This document shows, one piece after another, positions 1 to 6,576 of a stretch of DNA of 10,097 bases. The stretch lies in the NCBI GenBank assembly GCA_046318115.1, contig JBKCVA010000056.1:1-10097 (forward strand). The letters are read 5' to 3'. This DNA comes from Aquimonas sp046318115 (GTDB lineage Bacteria > Pseudomonadota > Gammaproteobacteria > Xanthomonadales > Xanthomonadaceae). The translations under genes and the position numbers were made by a program. A model generated the notes under the pieces. That model saw nothing but the letters and a program-made list of their open reading frames with translations. It was not told the DNA's origin and did no database searches. Every line of letters starts with the position of its first letter. Position 1 is the stretch's first letter.

Positions 1-663
1 GCTGGCGCTGGCGCCTTCGGTGCTGCTCCGGCGAACATCACTGTTGCGGCGGGTGCTACCGGCACGCTGCCCCTCAGCTGTACGCTCCCGAACTCGGGCG
101 GTGCCGCAACGGCGACCCTGACCTGTACCGAGACCGACTCCGACAGCACCGCCGGCGTTTCGCGCAGCTGGCCGCTGAGCTGCCCGCAGGGCACCCCGGT
201 TCCGGGTCCTGGCTTCGGCGCCTCGCCGGCTCCGAACACCCCCGCCACTGCCATCAGCTGCAGCGGTCAGGCCGGAAGCACGGTTCAGCGCCAGATTACC
301 ATCACCAACAACGGTAACCCGGGTGCGGGTTCGGCGCTTAACTTCACCTGCACGGGCTCCGGCATCATCACCGGCCTGACGGGCGGTACCGCGACCGGCC
401 TTGCCGTGGGTGCTTCGCAGACGGTGACGGCAACATGCACGGTGCCGGCCGACGGCGTGACCGCTACGGGCACTGTCAGCTGCACCAGCAATGCGCCGGG
501 TGCGCCCTTCGTGTTCAACTACACCTCGACGGGCAGCACCTTCCCGCCGCCGGTGCCGCGTCCGGCCGTTGTGCCGGCGAGCTCGACCTGGTCGCAGATC
601 GCCCTGATCGCCCTCCTGGCGGGTCTGGGCCTTGCCTTCGTCGGATTCCGTCGCGGTCAGTAA
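1..663 (+). CDS. Exported Cys-containing repeat protein with IPTL-CTERM-like tail (5' partial)
   Basis: The reading frame is open from the first base, so the N-terminus lies outside the window; 220 residues are visible. It is rich in Gly, Ala, Thr and Ser and has seven Cys (visible residues 27, 42, 61, 87, 117, 146, 161). Residues 14-46 and 133-165 align as an internal repeat (a GA-x-x-T element, then CT[LV]P, then TATxTVxC or similar), with Cys pairs 15 residues apart in both copies, suggesting disulfide-bonded beta-sandwich domains. The end has a Pro-rich linker (181-192), a P-x-x-x-x-W motif, a hydrophobic helix (about 199-215) and a final Arg-Arg-Gly-Gln. This layout matches IPTL-CTERM/PEP-CTERM-type sorting tails, so the protein is probably exported and membrane-held or processed at its C-terminus. 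It is not part of the flagellar set. Its true function is unknown. Confidence 0.8.
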   Translation, partial: AGAGAFGAAPANITVAAGATGTLPLSCTLPNSGGAATATLTCTETDSDSTAGVSRSWPLSCPQGTPVPGPGFGASPAPNTPATAISCSGQAGSTVQRQITITNNGNPGAGSALNFTCTGSGIITGLTGGTATGLAVGASQTVTATCTVPADGVTATGTVSCTSNAPGAPFVFNYTSTGSTFPPPVPRPAVVPASSTWSQIALIALLAGLGLAFVGFRRGQ

Positions 664-685
664 GTCAAGCGGTTATCTGCTGAAA

Positions 686-719
686 AGCGAAGGGCGCCCT
701 CGGGCGCCCTTCGCTGTTT
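686..719. terminator. Bidirectional intrinsic terminator at convergent gene ends
   Basis: AGCGAAGGGCGCC (686-698) pairs perfectly with GGCGCCCTTCGCT (703-715) around a CTCG loop, a 13-bp G+C-rich stem. On the plus strand it is followed by GTTTCT, a weak U tract 23 bp after the stop of the sorting-tail protein. On the minus strand the stem is followed by TTTTCA, which suits transcripts arriving from the response regulator that ends at 892. It can serve both converging units. The rest of the gap (720-891) shows no gene or clear signal. Confidence 0.85.
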
Positions 720-891
720 CTGGATTTCGACTTCTTGTCAGTTGAGGCGATTGAACCTGGATCCCAAGCCTGCTGCAGTGCGCAGGGAGGACGTGAACCG
801 GGCCCGTTTGGCAGAGATCTGCAATCGCGGCCGGACTTCATGCCCTTGGGCAGTCTGGGGCAAGCTGGACGCCCGGGAAGCGGAGCAGAAT

Positions 892-1466
892 CTAGAGATC
901 GTCATCCAGCGAGAGGATGATGCCGCCGTCTTCTGCGCGCTGGATCCGCGTGATGCCGGGAAATTCGGACTCCAACCTGTCCAGTTCGCTGGCCACGGCC
1001 ATTCGGCCTGTCGAAGCGGTTTTCTTTCCGCTGGCCGCCCGGACCAGCGCTTCACGAATGATGCGTGACTGCACGAGCGTGCTTGCGACCAGGTTTCGCA
1101 ATTCACCGTCGTCCCACGGCTTGCACAGAAAGCGCGACACCTGGGTCTCGTTGATCGACGCAAGGATGGCGTCGCGATCGGCGTACCCCGAGAGGATCAT
1201 GCGGGCGACGTGCGGCTGCAGTCCAATCGCGCGGCTCAAGAACTCGACGCCATTCATTTCCGGCATGCGGTAGTCACTGATCACGAGGTCGAAGTCCTCG
1301 GACTCCATGCGTTCCAGCGCCATCTCGGTCGAGGTATAGGTTTCGACCTGGATACCCTGACCGCCGAGCATGTCGACGTTGATGAACGACAGGCAGCGCC
1401 GCAGTGCGTTAAGCACATTGGCTTCGTCGTCGACTAGAAGAACGCGGTATACGCCGGTTTCGCCGG

Positions 1467-1470
<4 letters not shown>
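892..1470 (-). CDS. Response regulator, receiver domain with short non-DNA-binding C-terminal extension
   Basis: 192 residues. A CheY-like receiver domain spans about 8-130, with the acidic pair D14/D15, phospho-acceptor D66 (motif SDYRMPEMNG), switch residue S94 (ILSGYAD) and K117 in a CKPWDD motif. The KPW form is common in regulators linked to HD-GYP and similar signalling proteins. Residues 131-192 are a helical stretch followed by a short segment containing EFPGITRI and an acidic tail; no helix-turn-helix, AAA+, GGDEF, EAL or HD-GYP domain is visible. The start codon overlaps the stop of the kinase gene (ATGA), so the two are probably translationally coupled and form a cognate pair. Output is likely by protein-protein contact or as a phosphate sink, which is an inference. 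Function in motility is suggested only by position downstream of flgN. Confidence 0.9.
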
Positions 1471-2735
<1,265 letters not shown>

Positions 2736-2740
2736 GGGCG

Positions 2741-2746
2741 CCTCCT
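2741..2746 (-). promoter_or_regulatory. Ribosome binding site that sets the kinase start
   Basis: On the minus strand AGGAGG lies 5 nt before the ATG at 2735. It is a full anti-Shine-Dalgarno match, whereas the upstream alternatives at 2849 and 2855 have only a poorly spaced GAGG. It favours the 422-residue product. Confidence 0.75.
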
Positions 2747-2931
2747 GCGCCGTGGCGGCCGTGCCACTGTCACGTTCAGGAGGAGACGACGCAAGCCCGC
2801 CGACTGGCGGCTTTGGGCTCGTTTCGGGAAGAACCCGAGGCGGCTGCATGTTCAAGCGTGTGCGACCTCGCGAGAAAAACCGGGGCCGCTCCAGGTGACG
2901 GGACCATGGCGCGGATCACCCGCGCTAGGCT

Positions 2932-2945
2932 GCAAGCCTCATGCC
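2932..2945 (-). promoter_or_regulatory. Candidate sigma-54 promoter for the kinase/regulator pair
   Basis: The minus strand reads GGCATGAGGCTTGC followed by A, with GG and GC exactly 10 nt apart. It matches 10 of the 12 fixed positions of the sigma-54 consensus TGGCACG-N4-TTGCW, counting the preceding base. It overlaps the flgN stop codon and would give a leader of roughly 185 nt before the kinase start. GG-N10-GC patterns are not rare in G+C-rich DNA, so this is a candidate only. The remaining 2736-2931 leader shows no other clear signal. Confidence 0.4.
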
Positions 2946-3289
2946 TCTGCGATGTGACGGGTAATCGTGGAGTCGCGGCGGTCGCCGCTGGCGTCGTAGG
3001 CGGCAGCGGGGTCCACCGCGCCCAGCATCTTGAGTAGCCAGGAGGTCTCCTGTCTCCGGCGCAACAGCAAATTCGCATTGGCCTGATGAAGCTCGTACGC
3101 CTTGCGCAGCGCGGCCTCGGTCTCATCGCTGGGTGGGGTGTCGCGCAGGCAGGCACTGATGCGGTCGAGCGCCGCCAGCTTGGCTTCACCGGCCTTCACC
3201 AAGGCCACGCCGTCGAGCGCGACGAGCGCGGACCGCTCGCCTTCTATGGCCTCCAGCAAGATCTGCAGGGCGCCAGCGAAACTGCTCAC
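2939..3289 (-). CDS. flgN: FlgN, flagellar export chaperone for hook-filament junction proteins
   Basis: 116 residues, mostly helical, no signal peptide. FlgN is a cytosolic chaperone that binds FlgK and FlgL and delivers them to the flagellar type III export gate. The family signature is visible in residues 68-100, where HQANANLLLRRRQETSWLLK is followed by an L-G segment and a YDASG element that is usual at FlgN C-termini. The start is GTG, and GTGA overlaps the flgM stop, indicating translational coupling to flgM. It lies in the usual flgA-flgM-flgN order of polar flagellates. The assignment rests on the C-terminal motif and the neighbours, because FlgN sequences diverge widely. Confidence 0.9.
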   Translation of the reverse strand: MSSFAGALQILLEAIEGERSALVALDGVALVKAGEAKLAALDRISACLRDTPPSDETEAALRKAYELHQANANLLLRRRQETSWLLKMLGAVDPAAAYDASGDRRDSTITRHIAEA

Positions 3290-3570
3290 TTCAAGCTGCC
3301 TTCGATTTCCATCAGGCGCGCGGCCAGCGCGCGAGAATCCACGGTGTAGCGCCCTGCTTCGATGTCCGCGCGTAGCTGCTGCACCTTGGCCGCGTCGAAG
3401 CCGGCCGAGGGGGTGGCCGACGCGGACGCGCTGATCTGCACCGAATCCTCGCCCAGCCGCAGTGCGTTGGCGCTGCTGATAGCACCGACTGCATCCTGAC
3501 CAGGGCTGCCCACGCGGCGCGCCTGAGGCTCGAGTCGCGGTCCGCCGAGTCCGTCGATCTTGGTGTTCAT
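3286..3570 (-). CDS. flgM: FlgM, anti-sigma-28 (FliA) factor
   Basis: 94 residues. FlgM binds FliA and blocks late flagellar transcription until the hook is complete, when FlgM is exported. The C-terminal half carries the FliA-binding helices: VQQLRADIEAGRYTVDSRAL (63-82), then AARLMEIEGSL, which is the canonical FlgM ending. The N-terminus (MNTKIDGLG) is the disordered export-signal region. The open frame extends upstream to 3735, but the ATG at 3570 has AGGGAG 6 nt before it, begins with a typical FlgM sequence, and lies just downstream of a sigma-28 promoter that would fall inside any longer form. The gene therefore has its own late promoter as well as read-through from flgA. Confidence 0.95.
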   Translation of the reverse strand: MNTKIDGLGGPRLEPQARRVGSPGQDAVGAISSANALRLGEDSVQISASASATPSAGFDAAKVQQLRADIEAGRYTVDSRALAARLMEIEGSLK

Positions 3571-3601
3571 GCTGTACTCCCTGTGCCGCCGTCTGCAGGG
3601 G

Positions 3602-3628
3602 TTATCGGCCGCCAGCGGCGGAACTTTA
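3602..3628 (-). promoter_or_regulatory. Sigma-28 (FliA) promoter of flgM
   Basis: The minus strand has TAAAGTTC (3628-3621), an 11-nt spacer, and GCCGATAA (3609-3602). This equals the enterobacterial FliA consensus TAAAGTTT-N11-GCCGATAA except for the last base of the -35 element. It ends 31 nt before the flgM start codon, leaving a short leader with the AGGGAG ribosome site. It lies in the 139-nt flgA-flgM gap and would place flgM under the sigma factor that FlgM inhibits, a known negative feedback in Salmonella and Pseudomonas. Confidence 0.93.
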
Positions 3629-3709
3629 GGGCGCTCGGAAAAGGATTCGAAGGCGATCGTCTGCTGCCGCGCCTCGCGGGGCGTTGCCAGTGCCCAAGAG
3701 CGATCACCT

Positions 3710-4390
3710 TCACAGCAGCACCTCGACTTCCCCACGTGCGTTGACGACGCCCCGCACCTGTCTGCGTGAGCTCAGGTTCTCCACGTTCACCTGCTCGGCT
3801 TCGCCCGCCTCACCGAGTGCGCGTCCCTGACTGCGAACTTCGAGGCCCCCGCGGCGGGCGATCAGGGTGACCTGGTCGCCGCGGCGCACCAGTCGCTGGG
3901 AGCGTAGATCGCCCGCCGAAAGGGCGCTGCCGGCGGCAAGCGGCCGGGCGGCAATGCGACCGATCGCTTGTTCGGGCCGCTCAAGGGCGCCTGCGGCAAG
4001 CGCCGCCTGATCGCGTGTCTCGACCCGGAGCGCATCCGCTGTGACCGTCTGACCCGCTGCCAGCGGGCGCGCGAGCACCAGTGTGTCGCCGAGGCGCGAC
4101 ACCTTGACGGGCACGAAGAGTTTCCAGGCCATCGGCCCGTTGCAGCTGACTTCGGCGACCCCGCGATTGCCGACATGTGCGCTCAGGCCGTTACTGCACA
4201 CGGGCATGCGCAGCCCCGAATCGATGGCGGCCTCGGCGCGCACGCGCGGGTCCACGCCCGCGTCCGGGGCGACCGCAGCGACCGCCGCCGCCGCAATGCG
4301 CTCGACCGACTCGTAGCTGCCCTCCCCCCAGACCGCCGAGGGTGGGAGCGTGAGCACGAAGAGCAGAAGCATCAGGCGCTTGCGGAGCAT
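3710..4390 (-). CDS. flgA: FlgA, periplasmic chaperone for flagellar P-ring assembly
   Basis: 226 residues from the chosen ATG. FlgA helps FlgI assemble into the P ring in the periplasm. Residues 1-22 form a Sec signal peptide (basic LRKR, then a Leu-rich core, likely cleaved near VWG/E). The mature part has the FlgA Cys pair C65 and C83, then the SAF/ChapFlgA domain with LARPLAAGQTVTADAL (107-121), the repeated RPLAAGSALSAGDL (149-162) and the closing VNVENLSSRRQVRGVV (201-216). The frame is open to 4486, but the longer N-terminus would bury the signal peptide behind 32 residues, and a sigma-54-type promoter lies at 4428-4441, inside the extension. No strong ribosome site precedes ATG 4390, so the start is less certain than the identity. 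Confidence 0.93.
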   Translation of the reverse strand: MLRKRLMLLLFVLTLPPSAVWGEGSYESVERIAAAAVAAVAPDAGVDPRVRAEAAIDSGLRMPVCSNGLSAHVGNRGVAEVSCNGPMAWKLFVPVKVSRLGDTLVLARPLAAGQTVTADALRVETRDQAALAAGALERPEQAIGRIAARPLAAGSALSAGDLRSQRLVRRGDQVTLIARRGGLEVRSQGRALGEAGEAEQVNVENLSSRRQVRGVVNARGEVEVLL

Positions 4391-4427
4391 GGGGCACCAG
4401 AACAGCGAGATCGACGCAGTCCACCGT

Positions 4428-4441
4428 GCAAGCGTCGTGCC
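4428..4441 (-). promoter_or_regulatory. Sigma-54 promoter of flgA
   Basis: The minus strand reads GGCACGACGCTTGC followed by A. It matches 11 of 12 fixed positions of TGGCACG-N4-TTGCW, with exact GG-N10-GC spacing. Transcription would start about 12 nt downstream near 4416, giving a leader of about 26 nt to the flgA ATG at 4390. This suits control by a FleQ/FlrA-type activator, although no activator gene is in the window. Confidence 0.75.
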
Positions 4442-4470
4442 GATCGGCGATCGAGCGCTGGCGGGGCGTC

Positions 4471-4484
4471 GGCGCAAACCTTGC
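4471..4484 (+). promoter_or_regulatory. Candidate sigma-54 promoter of cheV
   Basis: The plus strand reads GGCGCAAACCTTGC followed by A, with exact GG-N10-GC spacing and a perfect TTGCA -12 element. The -24 element is degenerate; 9 of 12 fixed positions match. It is divergent from the flgA promoter, with the two -24 elements 30 bp apart. The predicted start near 4496 gives a leader of about 165 nt, long for this locus, so it is weaker than the flgA and flgB sites. Confidence 0.45.
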
Positions 4485-4549
4485 ACGCCGTACGTGGATC
4501 GCCGGCGTGGTGTCCAGGCTGAGGGCTGTGCTCACCTGCCGAGCCGGGG

Positions 4550-4565
4550 TCACCGCCTGCGGTGA
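4550..4565. promoter_or_regulatory. Perfect inverted repeat in the flgA-cheV divergent region
   Basis: TCACCGC (4550-4556) and GCGGTGA (4559-4565) are exact inverted copies around a CT spacer. The repeat sits in the 272-nt gap between two divergent promoters, upstream of the flgA promoter and downstream of the candidate cheV one, so it could be an activator or repressor site. It could equally be a hairpin in the cheV leader RNA. No known consensus is claimed. Confidence 0.35.
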
Positions 4566-4662
4566 TGACGACAACCTATTGATTCCACGGCATCTTGCTG
4601 TCGGTCAGCAGATGCGGCCGGATGTCTCCCAGCGGGGCTGTGGACCCCATTAAGGATTGCGC

Positions 4663-5601
4663 ATGAGCACCGATCTGCTGGACCGCATCGAGCAACGGAC
4701 CCGCCTCGCGGGCCACAATCGACTCGCCCTGCTGTTGTTTCGACTGGGAGGCCGCCAGCTTTTTGGCGTCAATGTTTTCAAGGTGCAGGAAGTGCTGAAG
4801 CGTCCGCCGCTGCAGCCCCTCCCGCAGTCGCGTCCGCCGCTGCTGGGCCTTGCTGATATTCGCAAGCGATCCATTCCCGTACTCGACCTGGGTGCTGCGA
4901 TCCGGCATCCCGAATCCAGCCTCGACCGTTCCGACTATCTGGTGGTCACCGAATTCAATCGCTCCGTGCAGGGTTTTCTGGTCAGTGCTGTGGAGCGGAT
5001 CGTCAACATCGCTGTGGAAAACGTCAAGCCGCCGCCCGACAGCAGCGGTGGCTCTTACCTGACGGCCGTGACCCGCTACAACGAGGACCTCATCCAGATC
5101 ATCGACGTCGAGAAGGTGCTGGCGGAGGTGATTGGCGGTGCGCCGCAGTTGTCCGAGGAGATGCGGCTGCAGGCGGTGGCGGGTGCCAGCGTTCGGGTGC
5201 TGATCGTTGATGATTCCCGCGTGGCCCAGCATCAGATCCAGGGCGTGGTCGAAACCTTGGGTGCAAGCTGCGTCCTGCTGCCGGACGGCCGCAGGGCGCT
5301 GAATCATCTGAAGGACCTGGCCAAGCGCGGCATCAAGCCTTCCGAGCACTACGCCATGGTCATCTCCGACATCGAGATGCCGGACATGGACGGGTACACC
5401 CTGACCACCGAGATCCGCAGGGACCCGGAACTGTCCGATCTCTGGGTGATGCTGCACACCTCGCTCTCCGGCATCTTCAACACCGCGATGGTCGAGCATG
5501 TCGGTGCCAATGCTTTCGTTGCCAAGTTCAGCCCGGACGATCTCGCCGAGGGTGTTCTGGACCGCTTCGAGATGCTGGGCCTGACCGAAGAGGTGTATTG
5601 A
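4663..5601 (+). CDS. cheV: CheV, CheW-receiver chemotaxis coupling protein
   Basis: 312 residues. CheV links chemoreceptors to the CheA kinase and tunes the complex through phosphorylation of its receiver domain. The N-terminal CheW domain (about 19-160) has LFRLGGRQLFGVNVFKVQEV (25-44), the PLLGLADIRKRSIPVLDL region (59-76) and IIDVEKVLAE. The receiver domain (about 177-308) has D183/D184, phospho-acceptor D236 (SDIEMPDMDG), T266 and K288 (AKFSPDDL), so all key residues are kept. ATG 4663 is preferred to the in-frame TTG at 4657 because AAGGA (4652-4656) sits 6 nt upstream of the ATG. It is divergent from flgA and 121 nt ahead of flgB. No cheR follows it, unlike in some pseudomonads. Confidence 0.95.
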   Translation: MSTDLLDRIEQRTRLAGHNRLALLLFRLGGRQLFGVNVFKVQEVLKRPPLQPLPQSRPPLLGLADIRKRSIPVLDLGAAIRHPESSLDRSDYLVVTEFNRSVQGFLVSAVERIVNIAVENVKPPPDSSGGSYLTAVTRYNEDLIQIIDVEKVLAEVIGGAPQLSEEMRLQAVAGASVRVLIVDDSRVAQHQIQGVVETLGASCVLLPDGRRALNHLKDLAKRGIKPSEHYAMVISDIEMPDMDGYTLTTEIRRDPELSDLWVMLHTSLSGIFNTAMVEHVGANAFVAKFSPDDLAEGVLDRFEMLGLTEEVY

Positions 5602-5613
5602 CCTCTCTGCCGC

Positions 5614-5627
5614 CGGGCAAATGCCCG
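5614..5627 (+). other. Small hairpin after cheV
   Basis: CGGGC-AAAT-GCCCG forms a 5-bp G+C stem (6 bp if the A-T pair closes) 12 nt past the cheV stop. It is followed by CCACAAAAATG and has no U tract, so it does not look like a complete intrinsic terminator. It may protect the cheV 3' end or reduce read-through into flgB. Confidence 0.35.
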
Positions 5628-5639
5628 CCACAAAAATGA

Positions 5640-5655
5640 CGTCAGAAGTCTGACG
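5640..5655. promoter_or_regulatory. Palindrome resembling a FleQ-type operator
   Basis: CGTCAGA-AG-TCTGACG is a perfect 7-bp inverted repeat, and its core GTCA-N6-TGAC (5641-5654) has the same half-sites and spacing as the FleQ site described in Pseudomonas aeruginosa (GTCA-N6-TGAC), though not its A/T-rich centre. It lies 8 bp upstream of the -24 element of the flgB promoter. FleQ/FlrA is the master sigma-54 activator of polar flagellar genes. The assignment is by pattern only. Confidence 0.5.
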
Positions 5656-5663
5656 AAGGCTCT

Positions 5664-5677
5664 GGCACAGCTCTTGC
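5664..5677 (+). promoter_or_regulatory. Sigma-54 promoter of flgBCDEFG
   Basis: GGCACAGCTCTTGC preceded by T gives TGGCAC at -24 and TTGC at -12 with exact GG-N10-GC spacing; 10 of 12 fixed positions match. The predicted start near 5688 leaves about 35 nt before the flgB ATG, including GGAGA. It separates rod-hook expression from cheV transcription. Confidence 0.75.
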
Positions 5678-5722
5678 CGCTATCCCGGCGAGCCTGGCAA
5701 CAGGCGTTCCGGAGAACTCGAC

Positions 5723-6130
5723 ATGAGCGAGTCCAATCCCATCGGCGGCAACCTGTTCGGCGTGCACGGCGCGGCCCTGAGCCTGCGCCAGCAGCGTCTG
5801 CAGGTGCTGGCCTCCAACATCGCCAACGCTGACACGCCGCACTACAAGGCGCGTGACGTCGACTTCCACGCCGCCCTGCAGCGCGCCATGGGCGAGACCC
5901 CGCCGGGCACACCGGCCCAGACTCAGGCCGGGCATCAGGGCGGTGTCTCCGAGGTCGGGCCCGACGGTCTGGTCTATCGCTTGCCGCTGCAGCCCAGCCT
6001 CGACGGCAACACCGTTGACGCCGAGTACGAAAAGGCTGCCTTCGCTCGCGCTGCGTTCGAGTACCGCGCCAGCCTGAACTTCGTGGACGGTCGCGTGCGC
6101 CGGCTGTTGACCGCGATCACCGGGAACTAG
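5723..6130 (+). CDS. flgB: FlgB, flagellar proximal rod protein
   Basis: 135 residues, normal for the family. FlgB is one of the proximal rod subunits crossing the periplasm on the MS-ring side, exported by the flagellar type III system without a cleaved signal. The N-terminal rod signature LASNIANADTPHYKARDVDF covers 29-48, and the C-terminal helix DGNTVDAEYEKAAFARAAFE (94-113) is characteristic of FlgB. The central part (60-80) is variable and Gln/Gly/Pro-rich. GGAGA at 5711-5715 lies 7 nt before the ATG. It is the first gene of the rod-hook run and is followed by flgC after 5 nt. Confidence 0.97.
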   Translation: MSESNPIGGNLFGVHGAALSLRQQRLQVLASNIANADTPHYKARDVDFHAALQRAMGETPPGTPAQTQAGHQGGVSEVGPDGLVYRLPLQPSLDGNTVDAEYEKAAFARAAFEYRASLNFVDGRVRRLLTAITGN

Positions 6131-6135
6131 CCGCC

Positions 6136-6546
6136 ATGCCCTCGATGAAGATTTTCGATATCGCAGGTCAAGCCATGGCCGCGCAGTCGGTGCGGCTCAA
6201 TACGATCGCCAGCAATCTTGCCAACGCCGGCAACGTCACCGGCGATCCGCAGGCGGTCTACAAGCCGGTCGAGCCCGTGTTCCAGAGCCAAGTGCTCGAC
6301 CCCTCCCAGCCCGGACTTGCCGGTGTACGGGTTACCCGGATCGAGCAGAGCGAGGCCGAACCGCTGAAGCGCTACGAACCTGGCAACCCGCTGGCAGATG
6401 CGCAGGGCTACGTCTACGCGCCGGACATCGACCCGGTCGCGCAGATGGTCAACATGATCTCGGCCGCCCGCGCCTACCAGGCGGACGTCGAAGTTCTCAA
6501 CACGAGCAGGGAACTCGCGCTCGCCACCCTCAACGTAGGCCGCTGA
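6136..6546 (+). CDS. flgC: FlgC, flagellar proximal rod protein
   Basis: 136 residues. FlgC is a proximal rod subunit that co-assembles with FlgB and FlgF. The N-terminus has IFDIAGQAMAAQSVRLNTIA (6-25) followed by SNLANAGNVTG. The C-terminus shows the FlgC-specific stretch YEPGNPLADAQGYVYAPDID (80-99) and MISAARAYQADVEVLNTSRE (107-126). The start codon comes 5 nt after the flgB stop with only a weak GGGA upstream, so translation is probably coupled to flgB. An alternative ATG at 6145 has no better ribosome site. Nothing is missing compared with the family. Confidence 0.96.
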   Translation: MPSMKIFDIAGQAMAAQSVRLNTIASNLANAGNVTGDPQAVYKPVEPVFQSQVLDPSQPGLAGVRVTRIEQSEAEPLKRYEPGNPLADAQGYVYAPDIDPVAQMVNMISAARAYQADVEVLNTSRELALATLNVGR

Positions 6547-6576
6547 TCGCGCGCCTGCACGCATTGGAGCATCACC

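Noticed and set aside
742..1068. A plus-strand frame of 108 codons running from the left intergenic gap into the regulator gene
   Set aside because: Two thirds of it is antisense to the receiver protein, and it has no recognisable family. The convergent terminator lies just upstream, with no promoter or good ribosome site seen.
3667..3679. CCGCG-CCT-CGCGG hairpin in the flgA-flgM gap as an attenuator
   Set aside because: A 5-bp stem with no U tract on either strand is likely by chance in sequence this G+C-rich.
3571..3735. N-terminal extension of flgM by 55 residues
   Set aside because: The extension is Arg/Cys-rich, unlike FlgM, would overlap flgA, and would place the sigma-28 promoter inside the gene; a good ribosome site precedes the shorter start.
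4391..4486. N-terminal extension of flgA by 32 residues
   Set aside because: It would place the signal peptide internally and start upstream of the sigma-54 promoter, so it could not be translated from that transcript.
5614..5627. Hairpin after cheV as an intrinsic terminator
   Set aside because: The stem is only 5-6 bp and is followed by an A-rich, not T-rich, stretch. Kept only as a weak structural feature.
4576..5631. A 351-codon open frame on the minus strand opposite cheV
   Set aside because: It mirrors the cheV codons, is rich in His/Gln/Asp/Leu, and has no family motif; cheV retains every CheW and receiver signature.
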